This document shows positions 26,195 to 34,674 of a stretch of DNA of 64,000 nucleotides, in pieces. The translations under genes and the position numbers were made by a program. Location of the stretch: positions 1,426,001 to 1,490,000 of the forward strand of contig NZ_OZ008337.1 of the NCBI RefSeq assembly GCF_963931955.1, written 5' to 3'. The DNA is from Wolbachia endosymbiont (group A) of Longitarsus flavicornis (GTDB lineage: Bacteria; Pseudomonadota; Alphaproteobacteria; Rickettsiales; Anaplasmataceae). Each line of letters begins with the position of its first letter. Position 1 is the first letter of the stretch. The notes under the pieces were generated by a model. It was not told the DNA's origin. It saw only the letters and a list, made by a program, of their open reading frames with translations, and searched no databases.

Positions 26195-26575
26195 TAGCTA
26201 CAGTAACTTAGGTTTATCGACAATCGTTATCCCGCTGCTTGTTAGCGGGATCTAGAGATACCGTGACGGTATGACGTAGGGCTGCTGTCATTCCAGTGCC
26301 CCTATGATGTCATTCCAGTGCTCCTTTTTTTGTCATCCGAGTAGCTGACACTGGGATCCAGTTTTCTTTACAAATTCACCAAAAGTGTTTCATTCTATAA
26401 CGCAAAACCCATACTCACCAAACCCAATGCATTACTTGCAATTAAGTTTCCTGGATCCAAGTAGTCAGCTACTTGGATGACAAAATGACAAGAAGAGGGC
26501 AACTGGGATGACAAAATGATAAGAAAAGGGCACTTGGATAACAAGAAATGGGATGGAAGATAGTAGTGCGAAAGC
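26195..26575. repeat. Type 2 followed by several type 1 palindromes between convergent radC and aldolase genes
   Basis: Starts with TATAGCTACAGTAACTTAGG, then CGTTATCCCGCTGCTTGTTA and GATACCGTGACGGTATGACG (type 2), followed by type 1 fragments (GTCATTCCAGTGCTCC, GTCATCCGAGTAGCTGACAC, CAGCTACTTGGATGACAAAA). The minus-strand frame at 26395-26643 is a translation of these repeats. Confidence 0.85.
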
Positions 26576-26578
26576 CTC

Positions 26579-27286
26579 TTACAACTTACTTTTAAGTAGC
26601 CTAACCCATGCGTGCCAATCCCTCTCACCAAGATTGCTTTCAAAAGATAGGAGATCCTTTACAGCTTTTGAGCAAATTTCTTCACTTGGAATTGATAACT
26701 CCTTATTCATTGCTAACGTTAAACATTGAGTTTTGCACGCTCGTTCTAAATGATATGTGTAGAACATTGCTTCTTGTATAGTCCGACCACACGTTATGGA
26801 TCCATGATTACGCATTAACATGACAAAATTTTCTTTCAGATCAGCTATTAACCTCTTTCCTTCTGTATCGCTAAGTGCTAGGGAATTATAATTATGGTAA
26901 GAGATTTTATTGTAAAAGTGCAGTGCCCATTGACTTATAGGAAGCAGCCCATCTTTGAGAGAAGAAACCGCTACAATAGAAGGTGTATGCAAGTGAAAAA
27001 TTGCTTGAATATCTTTCCTTGCTTGATAAACAAAACCATGAATTATATAGCCAGTTCTATTATATTGATATTCTTTGCCTTCAATTACATTCCCATCAAA
27101 TGATACTTTCATTAACGAACGTTCATCTACTTCATCAAAACGCATACCAAACGGATAAATATAAAACGACTTTTGATCTTCAGAACGCACTGAAAGGTGA
27201 GTATATGTATGATCATCGAACTTAAGGTAGGACAAAATTTGATAGGCGTAAACCAGATCCCTTTTTACTTTGCTTTCTGTTAACAT
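26579..27286 (-). CDS. Class II aldolase/adducin-family protein
   Basis: 235 residues of the class II aldolase fold. Zinc-site features are AIFHLHTPSIVAVSSLKDG (H-x-H) near residue 97 and the downstream RNHGSITCGRTIQEAMFYTYHLERAC with its histidine; an N-terminal YTHLSVRSED segment corresponds to the N/H-x-S substrate loop. Relatives include fuculose-phosphate aldolase and methylthioribulose-phosphate dehydratase, as well as uncharacterised proteins of Rickettsiales that follow this pattern. Substrate cannot be assigned. No pathway neighbours are present: it is convergent with radC and upstream lies a 265-base gap without features. Confidence 0.85.
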   Translation of the reverse strand: MLTESKVKRDLVYAYQILSYLKFDDHTYTHLSVRSEDQKSFYIYPFGMRFDEVDERSLMKVSFDGNVIEGKEYQYNRTGYIIHGFVYQARKDIQAIFHLHTPSIVAVSSLKDGLLPISQWALHFYNKISYHNYNSLALSDTEGKRLIADLKENFVMLMRNHGSITCGRTIQEAMFYTYHLERACKTQCLTLAMNKELSIPSEEICSKAVKDLLSFESNLGERDWHAWVRLLKSKL

Positions 27287-27551
27287 CCCTGTTAAAATCT
27301 TCTGAAGATTTATACACGAAAAAAGGCTTGTAGTAAACTAATAAGTCTATGCCACTCCGTCTTGCTTTCTGAATACCAAACACTTTTGTGTTGTAACTTG
27401 CTTGAAAATAGTTATCGTTATTATATGGAATTTATCTTTCTAAATTACATAATATCTTAACCATAAAAATAATTTTCTATATAATATTTCATATGTTTTA
27501 AAGCTTCATTTTTGTGTTATTATAAATGTAGATTTTAACATTGAAGATAAT

Positions 27552-28175
27552 ATGGTAAATATTAACATAGAAAAACAGCTAACAGGATTTTTCATATACC
27601 TCTCTGGTCTTTCAGGAAGTGGTAAACTTTCCACAGCAATAGAATTATCCAGTATGATAGACGCATTAATTGTAGATAGTAGCTTCTCTAACAACACTCA
27701 AATTTGCTCTATATACAATGGTGTCTTTGAACATAATCAAATTCCTAAAGAAGTTCAAGATAGAATATATGGCATTACGCAAATTATGCTTCAGGTAATA
27801 GAAAATTATCCAATTGATTCAAAAAATTACATATTTATTGATGAGTTAACAAAAAATAATGACCAGGATATGAGGATGTATGACTTAATAGTAAGGCTCA
27901 GTAAAAAAATGGGCACAGAAATCCTTCCTGTAGTACTCAGGTGCGATCTACTGACATTACAAAAGCGTATTGCATTAAAAAGGCAAAGAAAAAATAGGAG
28001 GGTGATTAATGTAAATAACGTTATAGAGAAATTGAGGACTAACGATTCATTTATACCACCGAGTGCCATAGAGATAGAAAATTCAGATATGAGTATAAAA
28101 GAAGTAGCTCAAGAGATAGTAAACCAGATGCACAAGCTTAGCCAAATTGCGTGTATGCAAAAAAATAGTCTATAG
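27552..28175 (+). CDS. P-loop nucleotide kinase-like protein, function unknown
   Basis: 207 residues. An N-terminal strand FFIYLSGLSGSGKLSTA holds a Walker A loop in which the usual Ser/Thr after Lys is Leu (GKL), as in some shikimate-kinase-like P-loop proteins written G-x-G-K-L-T. A YIFIDEL strand (about residue 97) could be Walker B, and LQKRIALKRQRKNRRV resembles an arginine-rich lid. Likely a small-molecule kinase or phosphotransferase, but no substrate can be named. It ends with a 6-base overlap against the convergent tsaB gene. Confidence 0.55.
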   Translation: MVNINIEKQLTGFFIYLSGLSGSGKLSTAIELSSMIDALIVDSSFSNNTQICSIYNGVFEHNQIPKEVQDRIYGITQIMLQVIENYPIDSKNYIFIDELTKNNDQDMRMYDLIVRLSKKMGTEILPVVLRCDLLTLQKRIALKRQRKNRRVINVNNVIEKLRTNDSFIPPSAIEIENSDMSIKEVAQEIVNQMHKLSQIACMQKNSL

Positions 28176-28754
28176 CAATTTCATATACTGAGGCTCATTT
28201 AAATATAGAGCCTCAACTTCATTTAATTTTTGCTTGTTCTTCAGTCTATAATGAACTAATAGCCCTGCATGGCTAGCATTTAAATTGCAATCCATATGTG
28301 TACTGCTTGTAGCGTGACCAGGGTCACATGCTACAGTTGGACCAGACAGCGGCAATAAATTGAAATCAAATAACTGCGTATAAAACCCTTGAGCATTTTT
28401 GATTATAGCTCTGATATTTTTTTTGTTATTCATACAAAGCAAAGATATTGCGTAGGCTTGAACTTCCAGCGCACTAACTCCGTATAATGGCTTATTTGTA
28501 GCAAGATTTATACCTTGTGCTGCTGATATACCAACTCTAATTCCAGTGAAACTTCCTGGTCCAACTACTACCGCTAAATGGTCTATTTTATCATAGTTAT
28601 AATTGTGCTTATTAAATAAAGTATTTAAAGTTTTAAAAAATGATTCTGCATGACTATTGCTGGCGGAATTGCGCTCTACAAAACAATTACCATCATAATC
28701 AACTATTGCTATTGAACTACCAATACCTACAGTATCAATCGCTAAAATAGACAT
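28170..28754 (-). CDS. tsaB: tRNA threonylcarbamoyladenosine biosynthesis protein TsaB
   Basis: 194 residues of the ASKHA fold. N-terminal MSILAIDTVGIGSSIAIVD is the phosphate-1 strand-turn, and DHLAVVVGPGSFTGIRVGIS is the TsaB signature; GVSALEVQAYAISL follows. TsaB pairs with TsaD and TsaE to make t6A at position 37 of ANN-decoding tRNAs. Its ATG overlaps the last base of the gltP stop, suggesting co-transcription from gltP. Together with miaA at the window end, two anticodon-loop modification systems are represented. Confidence 0.93.
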   Translation of the reverse strand: MSILAIDTVGIGSSIAIVDYDGNCFVERNSASNSHAESFFKTLNTLFNKHNYNYDKIDHLAVVVGPGSFTGIRVGISAAQGINLATNKPLYGVSALEVQAYAISLLCMNNKKNIRAIIKNAQGFYTQLFDFNLLPLSGPTVACDPGHATSSTHMDCNLNASHAGLLVHYRLKNKQKLNEVEALYLNEPQYMKLL

Positions 28755-29899
28755 TACTTAAGCTTATCATGGAGTTTTGCAAACATCATAGTAAAGGCAC
28801 CATTACCCATAACATTTGCTGAAGTGATTATTGGATCAAACACTATATACAATGCTGTAATTAACGAAAGCATTTCTGGAGAGAATTTGAGATATTTCTC
28901 AAGAATAGGTAGCATTACCATAATTCCTCCTGCCGGCACTGCCACGATAGCAAACTTAAATAACAAAAAATAGAGAAGAAAAGTTACATAATCTATTGTG
29001 AACAATGAATAACCGGAGGCAATTATCATTGATAATATTATGATAAAAAAGCAATCACCTACTAAATGAAAGCTAGCAGTTATTGGTATGACAGATGATG
29101 CTATGTCAGGTTGCTTTACATTTTTTTTGCTTCCTTCAAGAGTAAGTGGCATAGTTGCATTACTAGACATTGTGCTCATTGCAGTAATAAATGCCGGTAT
29201 CATATTGCCTATACTAGCTATCCAGCTTGTAACCTTGAATGAATTTGCTGCTCCATATAAGAGGAAAACATAAAGGTAGGTTGCAGATGCTATAATAATG
29301 AAAATTATTGAGTAATCCTTAAATATTATAGATAAAACTTGATCATGCTGCATTTTTAAAGCAAGCCCAAGTACAAATATTGGAATAATCGGCGTCAAAA
29401 ACGTCTTCAAAATAAAGAGAGTTAAATCTAACATTTTGTTCGAAAGCTCTTTACTTTTCTTGGGTAGCAATGTGGACACTACTATGCTGGATACAAATCC
29501 ACAAGCAAGGGCATAAAAATTAGAAAGGAGTAGCGGCAGCCTAAACGACCATAAAGGAACAATTGTTTCTTCATACGTTATATCTTGTATTGAATGAGTG
29601 TTTTGTATGATAAAATGCCCAACAGAATAAGCTATTAAACTTGAAGCCAGATTCGATAAGAAGATCATTATAATAAGTAACAATATAAACTTTATAGCTG
29701 ACTGCTTAAGATTGTTAACACTGCTAAAGATTAACGCAAAAATAACAAAAGGCATTATAAATAGCAAAACCTCTTTTATACTCAGGCTCACTGAGTACAA
29801 GAAGGTTTTTATTTCCATTGGAACTAAATGACCAAAGAATGCAACTGAAGTGATGACCGTGAGTAAGATTAATAGTTGTAGCACGTTCTTATATACCAA
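28754..29899 (-). CDS. gltP: Dicarboxylate/amino acid:cation symporter (DAACS, GltP-like)
   Basis: 381 residues with about eight membrane segments and the two re-entrant hairpins of the GltPh fold. Diagnostic parts are FITAMSTMSSNATMPLTLEG, where the serine-rich hairpin 1 and the T-x-x-S-x-x-x-P pattern appear, and PAGGIMVMLPILEKYLKF with DPIITSANVMGNGAF near the C-terminus, where the substrate-binding Asp/Asn region lies. Likely imports glutamate, aspartate or dicarboxylates with protons or sodium. This would feed the NAD-glutamate dehydrogenase encoded at 34675-39420. The tsaB start overlaps its stop by one base. Confidence 0.88.
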   Translation of the reverse strand: MVYKNVLQLLILLTVITSVAFFGHLVPMEIKTFLYSVSLSIKEVLLFIMPFVIFALIFSSVNNLKQSAIKFILLLIIMIFLSNLASSLIAYSVGHFIIQNTHSIQDITYEETIVPLWSFRLPLLLSNFYALACGFVSSIVVSTLLPKKSKELSNKMLDLTLFILKTFLTPIIPIFVLGLALKMQHDQVLSIIFKDYSIIFIIIASATYLYVFLLYGAANSFKVTSWIASIGNMIPAFITAMSTMSSNATMPLTLEGSKKNVKQPDIASSVIPITASFHLVGDCFFIIILSMIIASGYSLFTIDYVTFLLYFLLFKFAIVAVPAGGIMVMLPILEKYLKFSPEMLSLITALYIVFDPIITSANVMGNGAFTMMFAKLHDKLK

Positions 29900-30171
29900 T
29901 GTTCTATGGACATATATATGGTAAGTTAGTTGTTAAGTAAAGCAAAACTGCCTATTGCTACGAAACATTATGAAAGACAAGCAGCTTTTGTTACTCCCGC
30001 ACGTACTGCACGAATATTGTGATTTTAGTCCACTAGGAAGGATGTTACCCAAGTAGCATGACATTTGTATCTGGAATCTATTTTGTACGCAATTCCATCA
30101 TTGAATTACATTTTCGTGTGAAATGTGACGTTCACAACATTCATGCAGCTGCATAACCTTAATTACTTTAG

Positions 30172-30792
30172 CTATAGAATAAAGTCTAGTGTTACTTCAC
30201 GCCAAATGTGGTGGTGCTGAGTAGGCAAGCCGGTTAATGGGCTACATTTATATACTGCACGCATTGCGTTATCTGCTATCGACCTGAAAAGTGGATTATC
30301 TCGATAGGAACTACTGTCTGCTACATCGGCCATAATTATCTCACCTTGACTGGATAATAATAAGTTAATTTTTATACTAAAATTTTCTTTGTAAGCTATG
30401 CTTTCAGGAATGCTCCAGCATTTTGTAAGTTTGTCTCTTATAGAGTTAATAATTTCTGTTACAACTAATTCATCCTTTTTGCTCTCAACGCTTTTTTCGT
30501 TTCCTATTTCATTCTTTGCCTCTCTGACATCCCTTCTTAGTTTCTTCTCTACACTTTTTTTTCTTTTTGGAATTGGAATGAATTCTTTACCCTCGTTAAT
30601 AATGGCTTCTTCTTGCATTTCGATAATTTGCCTCGGTTGTGCTACAACAGTGTGCTCAACTATTTCTTTTTTCCTTTGTGGTATAGGAACAGCTAACGTA
30701 TCATTCGTTTGGGCTTTTGTTGAAGATAACGAAAAAAGCAAAAAACAACATAAAGACAAAAAAAGAATATAATTAGAATAGAAAAAACGCAT
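30172..30792 (-). CDS. TolA/TonB-like cell envelope protein
   Basis: 206 residues. An N-terminal hydrophobic segment (about 7-27, ending SSTKAQ) is a signal peptide or anchor. A charged linker rich in Lys, Arg and Glu with two IPxRKK repeats (about 38-110) follows, then a C-terminal domain (about 115-206) with IRDKLTKCWSIPESI, a dG-x-I strand, and RAVYKCSPLTGLP, the outline of the TolA domain III. TolA connects the inner membrane TolQR motor to the outer membrane TolB/Pal. The stop lies in a TATAGCTAAAGTAATTAAGG tract similar to the leader of the type 2 repeats. About 270 bases upstream of gltP hold no gene. Confidence 0.7.
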   Translation of the reverse strand: MRFFYSNYILFLSLCCFLLFSLSSTKAQTNDTLAVPIPQRKKEIVEHTVVAQPRQIIEMQEEAIINEGKEFIPIPKRKKSVEKKLRRDVREAKNEIGNEKSVESKKDELVVTEIINSIRDKLTKCWSIPESIAYKENFSIKINLLLSSQGEIIMADVADSSSYRDNPLFRSIADNAMRAVYKCSPLTGLPTQHHHIWREVTLDFIL

Positions 30793-30964
30793 ATGTTAAG
30801 CAGCTTGTTTTACTGGTTTAAAGCTAATATTGCACGTAAAGTCAATATATTTTAGTTGATGGACAAGTTTGAAGTCAATAAGGAATCCCTTCAAAGCTGA
30901 AGGCAAGCGAAAGATTGCCTTCTCGACAGACAAAGGAATTGTATAATGGATTAAAAGGAACCGT

Positions 30965-31996
30965 ATGACAAAAATTATAGCAAAAGAATATACAGAACTT
31001 TTAGAGCAGTTGAAGGATCATATTGCAACAAGCCGTTATAAGGCAGCGCTTGCAGTAAATAGTAAGCTTATCTTGCTCTACCATTATATTGGAACAGAAA
31101 TCTTAAAACGGCAAAGAGAACACGGCTGGGGAGCGAAAGTTATTGATCAATTAAGTAAAGATTTACGGAATGCTTTTCCTGATATGAAGGGGTTTAGTAT
31201 TCAAAATCTAAAGTATATGAGAAGATTTGCAGGAGAATATAGCGAAAATGAAATTGGTCAACAAGCTGTTGACCAATTACCTTGGGGTCACAATATCGTA
31301 ATAATGTATGAAATTAAAAATAAAGAAGAAAGATTTTGGTATATTAAAAAGTCGCGTGAACACGGCTGGTCTCGCAACATCTTATCTATGCAGATTGAAA
31401 CAAATTTGTATAAACGTGAAGGTAAAGCAATAACTAATTTTAAAGAAAAATTACCATCTCCACAATCAGATTTAGCACATTATACATTAAAAGATCCGTA
31501 TATTTTTGATTTTTTAAGTATAGGTAAAGATGCTCATGAAAGAGAAGTAGAAAAAGGACTCGTAGGACATATGGAAAAATTTCTGTTAGAACTCGGTGAA
31601 GGATTTGCTTTTGTTGGTAGACAATTTCATTTAGATGTTGGTAATAAAGACTTTTATATTGATTTATTATTCTATCATTTAAAGTTACGTTGCTTCGTAG
31701 TGATTGAACTAAAAGATAAGGATTTTAAGCCGGAATATGCTGGTAAAATGAATTTTTATCTTTCTGCAGTTGATGATTTACTGAAGCACTCGACAGATCA
31801 ACCTTCTATAGGGTTAATCTTATGTAAATCTAAAGACGATGTACTTGCTAAATATACACTCCGAGACATGACCAAACCAATAGGTCTTGCAGAATATCAA
31901 ATCACTGAGAATCTACCAGAAAACATAAAAACAGCTCTGCCAACAATAGAAGAATTAGAAGCTGAATTATCGAAAGTTTCAGATAAGGAAAAGTAA
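30965..31996 (+). CDS. YhcG-family (DUF1016) PD-(D/E)XK nuclease
   Basis: 343 residues. The N-terminal DUF1016 winged-helix part (about 1-160) has SKLILLYHYIGTEILKRQ and WGAKVIDQLSKDLRNAFPD with LKYMRRFAGEY, and PWGHNIVIMYEIKNKEER. The C-terminal nuclease part (about 170-320) shows GFAFVGRQFHLDVGNKDFYI then DLLFYHLKLRCFVVIELK, i.e. the D...E-x-K catalytic pattern. YhcG proteins are widespread, often horizontally moved, and linked to restriction or phage defence in some hosts. The ATG at 30965 follows AAAAGGAACC. The stop overlaps the next small frame by one base and this in turn overlaps recO. Confidence 0.88.
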   Translation: MTKIIAKEYTELLEQLKDHIATSRYKAALAVNSKLILLYHYIGTEILKRQREHGWGAKVIDQLSKDLRNAFPDMKGFSIQNLKYMRRFAGEYSENEIGQQAVDQLPWGHNIVIMYEIKNKEERFWYIKKSREHGWSRNILSMQIETNLYKREGKAITNFKEKLPSPQSDLAHYTLKDPYIFDFLSIGKDAHEREVEKGLVGHMEKFLLELGEGFAFVGRQFHLDVGNKDFYIDLLFYHLKLRCFVVIELKDKDFKPEYAGKMNFYLSAVDDLLKHSTDQPSIGLILCKSKDDVLAKYTLRDMTKPIGLAEYQITENLPENIKTALPTIEELEAELSKVSDKEK

Positions 31997-32199
31997 TGCT
32001 ACTAAAATCATTCAAACAATTATTTAGCAAACCAAAAGCTCAGCATGGAGGCTCAGGAAGAAGAGTGGCAGCCAATAACTTACTCTCTCATAGCCTTGAA
32101 ACTTTGGAAGCAGACAGTGACGGAGTAAGTGATTTTTATGGATTACACGCTCTAGGTGCACTATCCTATAATATCATACGGTCAATATACTCTAAATGA
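31996..32199 (+). CDS. Small hypothetical protein between YhcG and RecO genes
   Basis: 67 codons. The ATG uses the last A of the YhcG stop (TAATG), and its stop TGA overlaps the recO start (ATGA), which favours a real coupled frame over chance. N-terminal LLKSFKQLFSKPK is basic and amphipathic; the C-terminal part FYGLHALGALSYNIIRSIYS is hydrophobic. No family is recognised. It could also be a remnant of a longer gene cut by arrival of the YhcG gene. Confidence 0.45.
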   Translation: MLLKSFKQLFSKPKAQHGGSGRRVAANNLLSHSLETLEADSDGVSDFYGLHALGALSYNIIRSIYSK

Positions 32200-32918
32200 G
32201 ATGGAAAGATGAAGGCATCATTATAGCTGCTAAAAAATACGGCGATAAAAACTTAATTCTCTCTCTGTTTACAAAAAATCATGGAAAGCGCAGGGGATTA
32301 ACTAAGCTAACAAACAATAGCAATTATAAGTTTCAAATAAGTAATCTATTACATGCAGAATGGAGTGCTAGGTTACCTGAAAATCTAGGTTTTTTTAAGT
32401 GCGAATTAATCGAATCTCCATTCCATCATTTCTTTCAAGATAGGTTAAAAAGCATTACTATTGTTTCTTTCTCCTCTATTTTAGAAAAAGTGCTTCCAGA
32501 AAGTGAACCCTGTGCCGTGCTGTATGACAATTTTCGATATTTCATCGATGTAATTAAACACAACAATCAGTCTTGGCAAAGCCATTATCTTAACTTAGAG
32601 CTTCTGCTTCTTACGCAATTGGGATTCAAGTTAGACTTATCCAAATGCGCTGTAACAGGTGTTAAGGAAAATTTACAATTTATTTCTCCAAAAACTGGTA
32701 GAGCAGTGTCAAAAAAAGTAGGAGATTATTATGCAGATAAACTCCTACCTTTTCCACAAATGTTACATGATGTATACAATAATAACCTACAAAACAGCTA
32801 CTCATTCCAAGAATTTCAGTTAGGACTGAAAGTCACAGGATATTTTTTAAATAAGTATCTATTTTTGCAGTTAAACGTGAAATTTCCAGAGCTGAGAAAC
32901 CTCATGTTGTCGCTTTAA
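32196..32918 (+). CDS. recO: DNA repair protein RecO
   Basis: 240 residues. The N-terminal OB-fold has MRWKDEGIIIAAKKYGDKNL then ILSLFTKNHGKRRGLTKL, typical of alphaproteobacterial RecO. The helical C-terminal part includes LNLELLLLTQLGFKLDLSKCAVTG, SPKTGRAVSKKVG and a final helix ending RNLMLSL. The zinc-binding cysteines of some RecO are reduced to one. RecO with RecR loads RecA on SSB-coated gaps; with AddB it indicates both main RecA-loading routes are kept. Start overlaps the preceding small frame by 4 bases. Confidence 0.92.
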   Translation: MRWKDEGIIIAAKKYGDKNLILSLFTKNHGKRRGLTKLTNNSNYKFQISNLLHAEWSARLPENLGFFKCELIESPFHHFFQDRLKSITIVSFSSILEKVLPESEPCAVLYDNFRYFIDVIKHNNQSWQSHYLNLELLLLTQLGFKLDLSKCAVTGVKENLQFISPKTGRAVSKKVGDYYADKLLPFPQMLHDVYNNNLQNSYSFQEFQLGLKVTGYFLNKYLFLQLNVKFPELRNLMLSL

Positions 32919-32924
32919 TCTTAG

Positions 32925-33035
32925 CAGTCCTACGTCATACCGCGATTCATTCGCGGTATCTCAGCATAGATTCCGCTAACGAGTAGCGGAATGACGGTTG
33001 TCGGTAAACTTAAGCCACTTTAGCTATAGCCAGTA
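32925..33035. repeat. Type 2 composite palindrome between convergent recO and pleD
   Basis: GTCCTACGTCATACCGCGAT, TCATTCGCGGTATCTCAGCA, TTCCGCTAACGAGTAGCGGA, then ATGACGGTTGTCGGTAAACT and TAAGCCACTTTAGCTATAGC. The last tract covers the pleD stop codon (C-terminus VVTGYS). Its two hairpins lie exactly where a bidirectional terminator would be expected. Confidence 0.88.
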
Positions 33036-34402
33036 ACCACTCTATTTCTACCACTGTTTTTTGCCTTATATAAATATTTGTCGGCACGTACTATAAATTC
33101 TTTAATATTGTCAAGGTCAGATTCTTGCATTTCTGCAATTCCAATGCTCACAGTTACATCGTGGGTTGTATTTTTATCCGCAAGTATAAAAGGTTTTTTA
33201 GCAATAATTTTGCGTATTCTTTCCGCAATAGTATACGCATCTGATGTATCGGTATCTGGCATTACAACAACAAATTCCTCACCACCAAATCTAGCTAACA
33301 AATCTGTCACTCTAATATTTTCAGAAATTCTTCTCTGTATTTGCTTTAAAAGTTCATCTCCAGCACTATGTCCAAAATTGTCATTCACCATCTTAAAATA
33401 GTCTATATCAAGTATCATAAGAGACAACCTTCTATCTTTTTCTACAGAGTCCTTAACAATGTTTCTTAAGTGTGCATCAAAATATCTTCTATTATAACAG
33501 TTAGTTAATGGGTCCTTTATAGACATTTCCGCATTATTAAATAAATTCATTCTCAAGGCATCTTGATATCTTTTGCGTTTTACTTGCGAATTAACCCTTG
33601 CTATTAACTCACCCTCATCCAAAGGTACTGTTAAATAATCATTAGCACCTACATCAAGTGCTTTTACTAAATTGTTTTTATCATAATCCTCAGAAAGAAT
33701 TAGAATTGGTGTATAACGTGTTTCCACCTTACTACGAAACCCAGAACACAAACGCAAGCCGTCAGTTTTTGAAAACTGCATATCAGAAATGATCAAGTCG
33801 TAATTATCCTTAATACCAACCTTTAATGCCTCTATTGGATCACTCAGTATTTTAATTGACCTAAAGCGTTGCTTTAGTACATTATATATCTGCTCTGCTT
33901 GAAAGACATCTTCATCTACAACAAGTATGTTAGCATCAAAAATCTGATTAGAATAATCCATAATACTGTTTCCTGCGACTCCACCAATCTCAGCGTTGGT
34001 TTCTCCTCTTAAACGCAATTCATCTATAATCATTTTTAAGCGCGTGAGAGACTTAATTCGTGCAGATAAAGCAGTTTCGTTTATTGGTTTAGTCAGAAAA
34101 TCATCCGCGCCAGCATTAATACCTTGCACTCTATCATGAGTGTCATGCAGTGCAGTTACCATAATTATTGGAATATGGGTTGTCAAGGGATCACTCTTTA
34201 GCTCCTTACAAACTTGAAAGCCATTCATCTTTGGCATCATGATATCAAGTAATATAATATCAGGCTGCTGCTTTGCTACTAAATCTATAGCTTCTTCACC
34301 ATCATGAGCTACGATAACCGTATAGTACTCTGCTTTTAGTCGAGCTTCTAAAAGCTTGACATTAGATAGTACATCATCTACTACCAGAATCTTCGCTGTC
34401 AT
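33020..34402 (-). CDS. pleD: PleD-like response regulator with diguanylate cyclase domain
   Basis: 460 residues: receiver domain 1 (about 1-120, phospho-acceptor Asp53 in ILLDIMMPKMNG), a second, partly degenerate receiver (about 155-275, Asp in LIISDMQFSKTDG), and a GGDEF domain (about 290-458). The active site is GGEEF (RFGGEEFVVVMPDTD) and the RVTD tetrapeptide five residues before it forms the allosteric I-site, so the enzyme should make c-di-GMP and be feedback-inhibited. In Caulobacter PleD is phosphorylated by PleC and DivJ. Its start overlaps the end of the tatB-like gene by 29 bases, placing it in a gdh-tatB-pleD cluster. The stop is provided by a type 2 repeat. Confidence 0.95.
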   Translation of the reverse strand: MTAKILVVDDVLSNVKLLEARLKAEYYTVIVAHDGEEAIDLVAKQQPDIILLDIMMPKMNGFQVCKELKSDPLTTHIPIIMVTALHDTHDRVQGINAGADDFLTKPINETALSARIKSLTRLKMIIDELRLRGETNAEIGGVAGNSIMDYSNQIFDANILVVDEDVFQAEQIYNVLKQRFRSIKILSDPIEALKVGIKDNYDLIISDMQFSKTDGLRLCSGFRSKVETRYTPILILSEDYDKNNLVKALDVGANDYLTVPLDEGELIARVNSQVKRKRYQDALRMNLFNNAEMSIKDPLTNCYNRRYFDAHLRNIVKDSVEKDRRLSLMILDIDYFKMVNDNFGHSAGDELLKQIQRRISENIRVTDLLARFGGEEFVVVMPDTDTSDAYTIAERIRKIIAKKPFILADKNTTHDVTVSIGIAEMQESDLDNIKEFIVRADKYLYKAKNSGRNRVVTGYS

Positions 34403-34670
34403 TATCTTTAGATGTATTATCTATATCGTAAGTAGGATAAAGCTTACCATTTTTACCAACTATGTAATTTACTTTCTCAGTATTACACTCTTTATATAAG
34501 TCTTCAATTCCGGCATCCTTCAATAACCTTTTGGCTTTTGACTTTGCAATTATAAAATACCTATATATAGTCTTAATAAAATCAATAAATACAGGTACCT
34601 TATTTTTATCAAGAACAATTATGCTCACTAAAGCTACAACTAAAATTTCTGAAAGACCTATATTGAACAT
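34374..34670 (-). CDS. tatB: Sec-independent protein translocase subunit TatB-like
   Basis: 98 residues from ATG 34670, giving MFNIGLSEILVVALVSIIVL, the TatB N-terminus: a short membrane helix with the conserved Glu at position 8, then an amphipathic helix (FIDFIKTIYRYFIIAKSKAK) and a polar tail. A longer start five codons upstream would overlap gdh and is less like the family. With TatC it would form the twin-arginine receptor. It starts 5 bases after the gdh stop and ends inside pleD. Confidence 0.8.
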   Translation of the reverse strand: MFNIGLSEILVVALVSIIVLDKNKVPVFIDFIKTIYRYFIIAKSKAKRLLKDAGIEDLYKECNTEKVNYIVGKNGKLYPTYDIDNTSKDNDSEDSGSR

Positions 34671-34674
34671 TTTC

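Noticed and set aside
26395..26643. Minus-strand 82-codon frame
   Set aside because: Composed of palindromes and the out-of-frame end of the aldolase gene.
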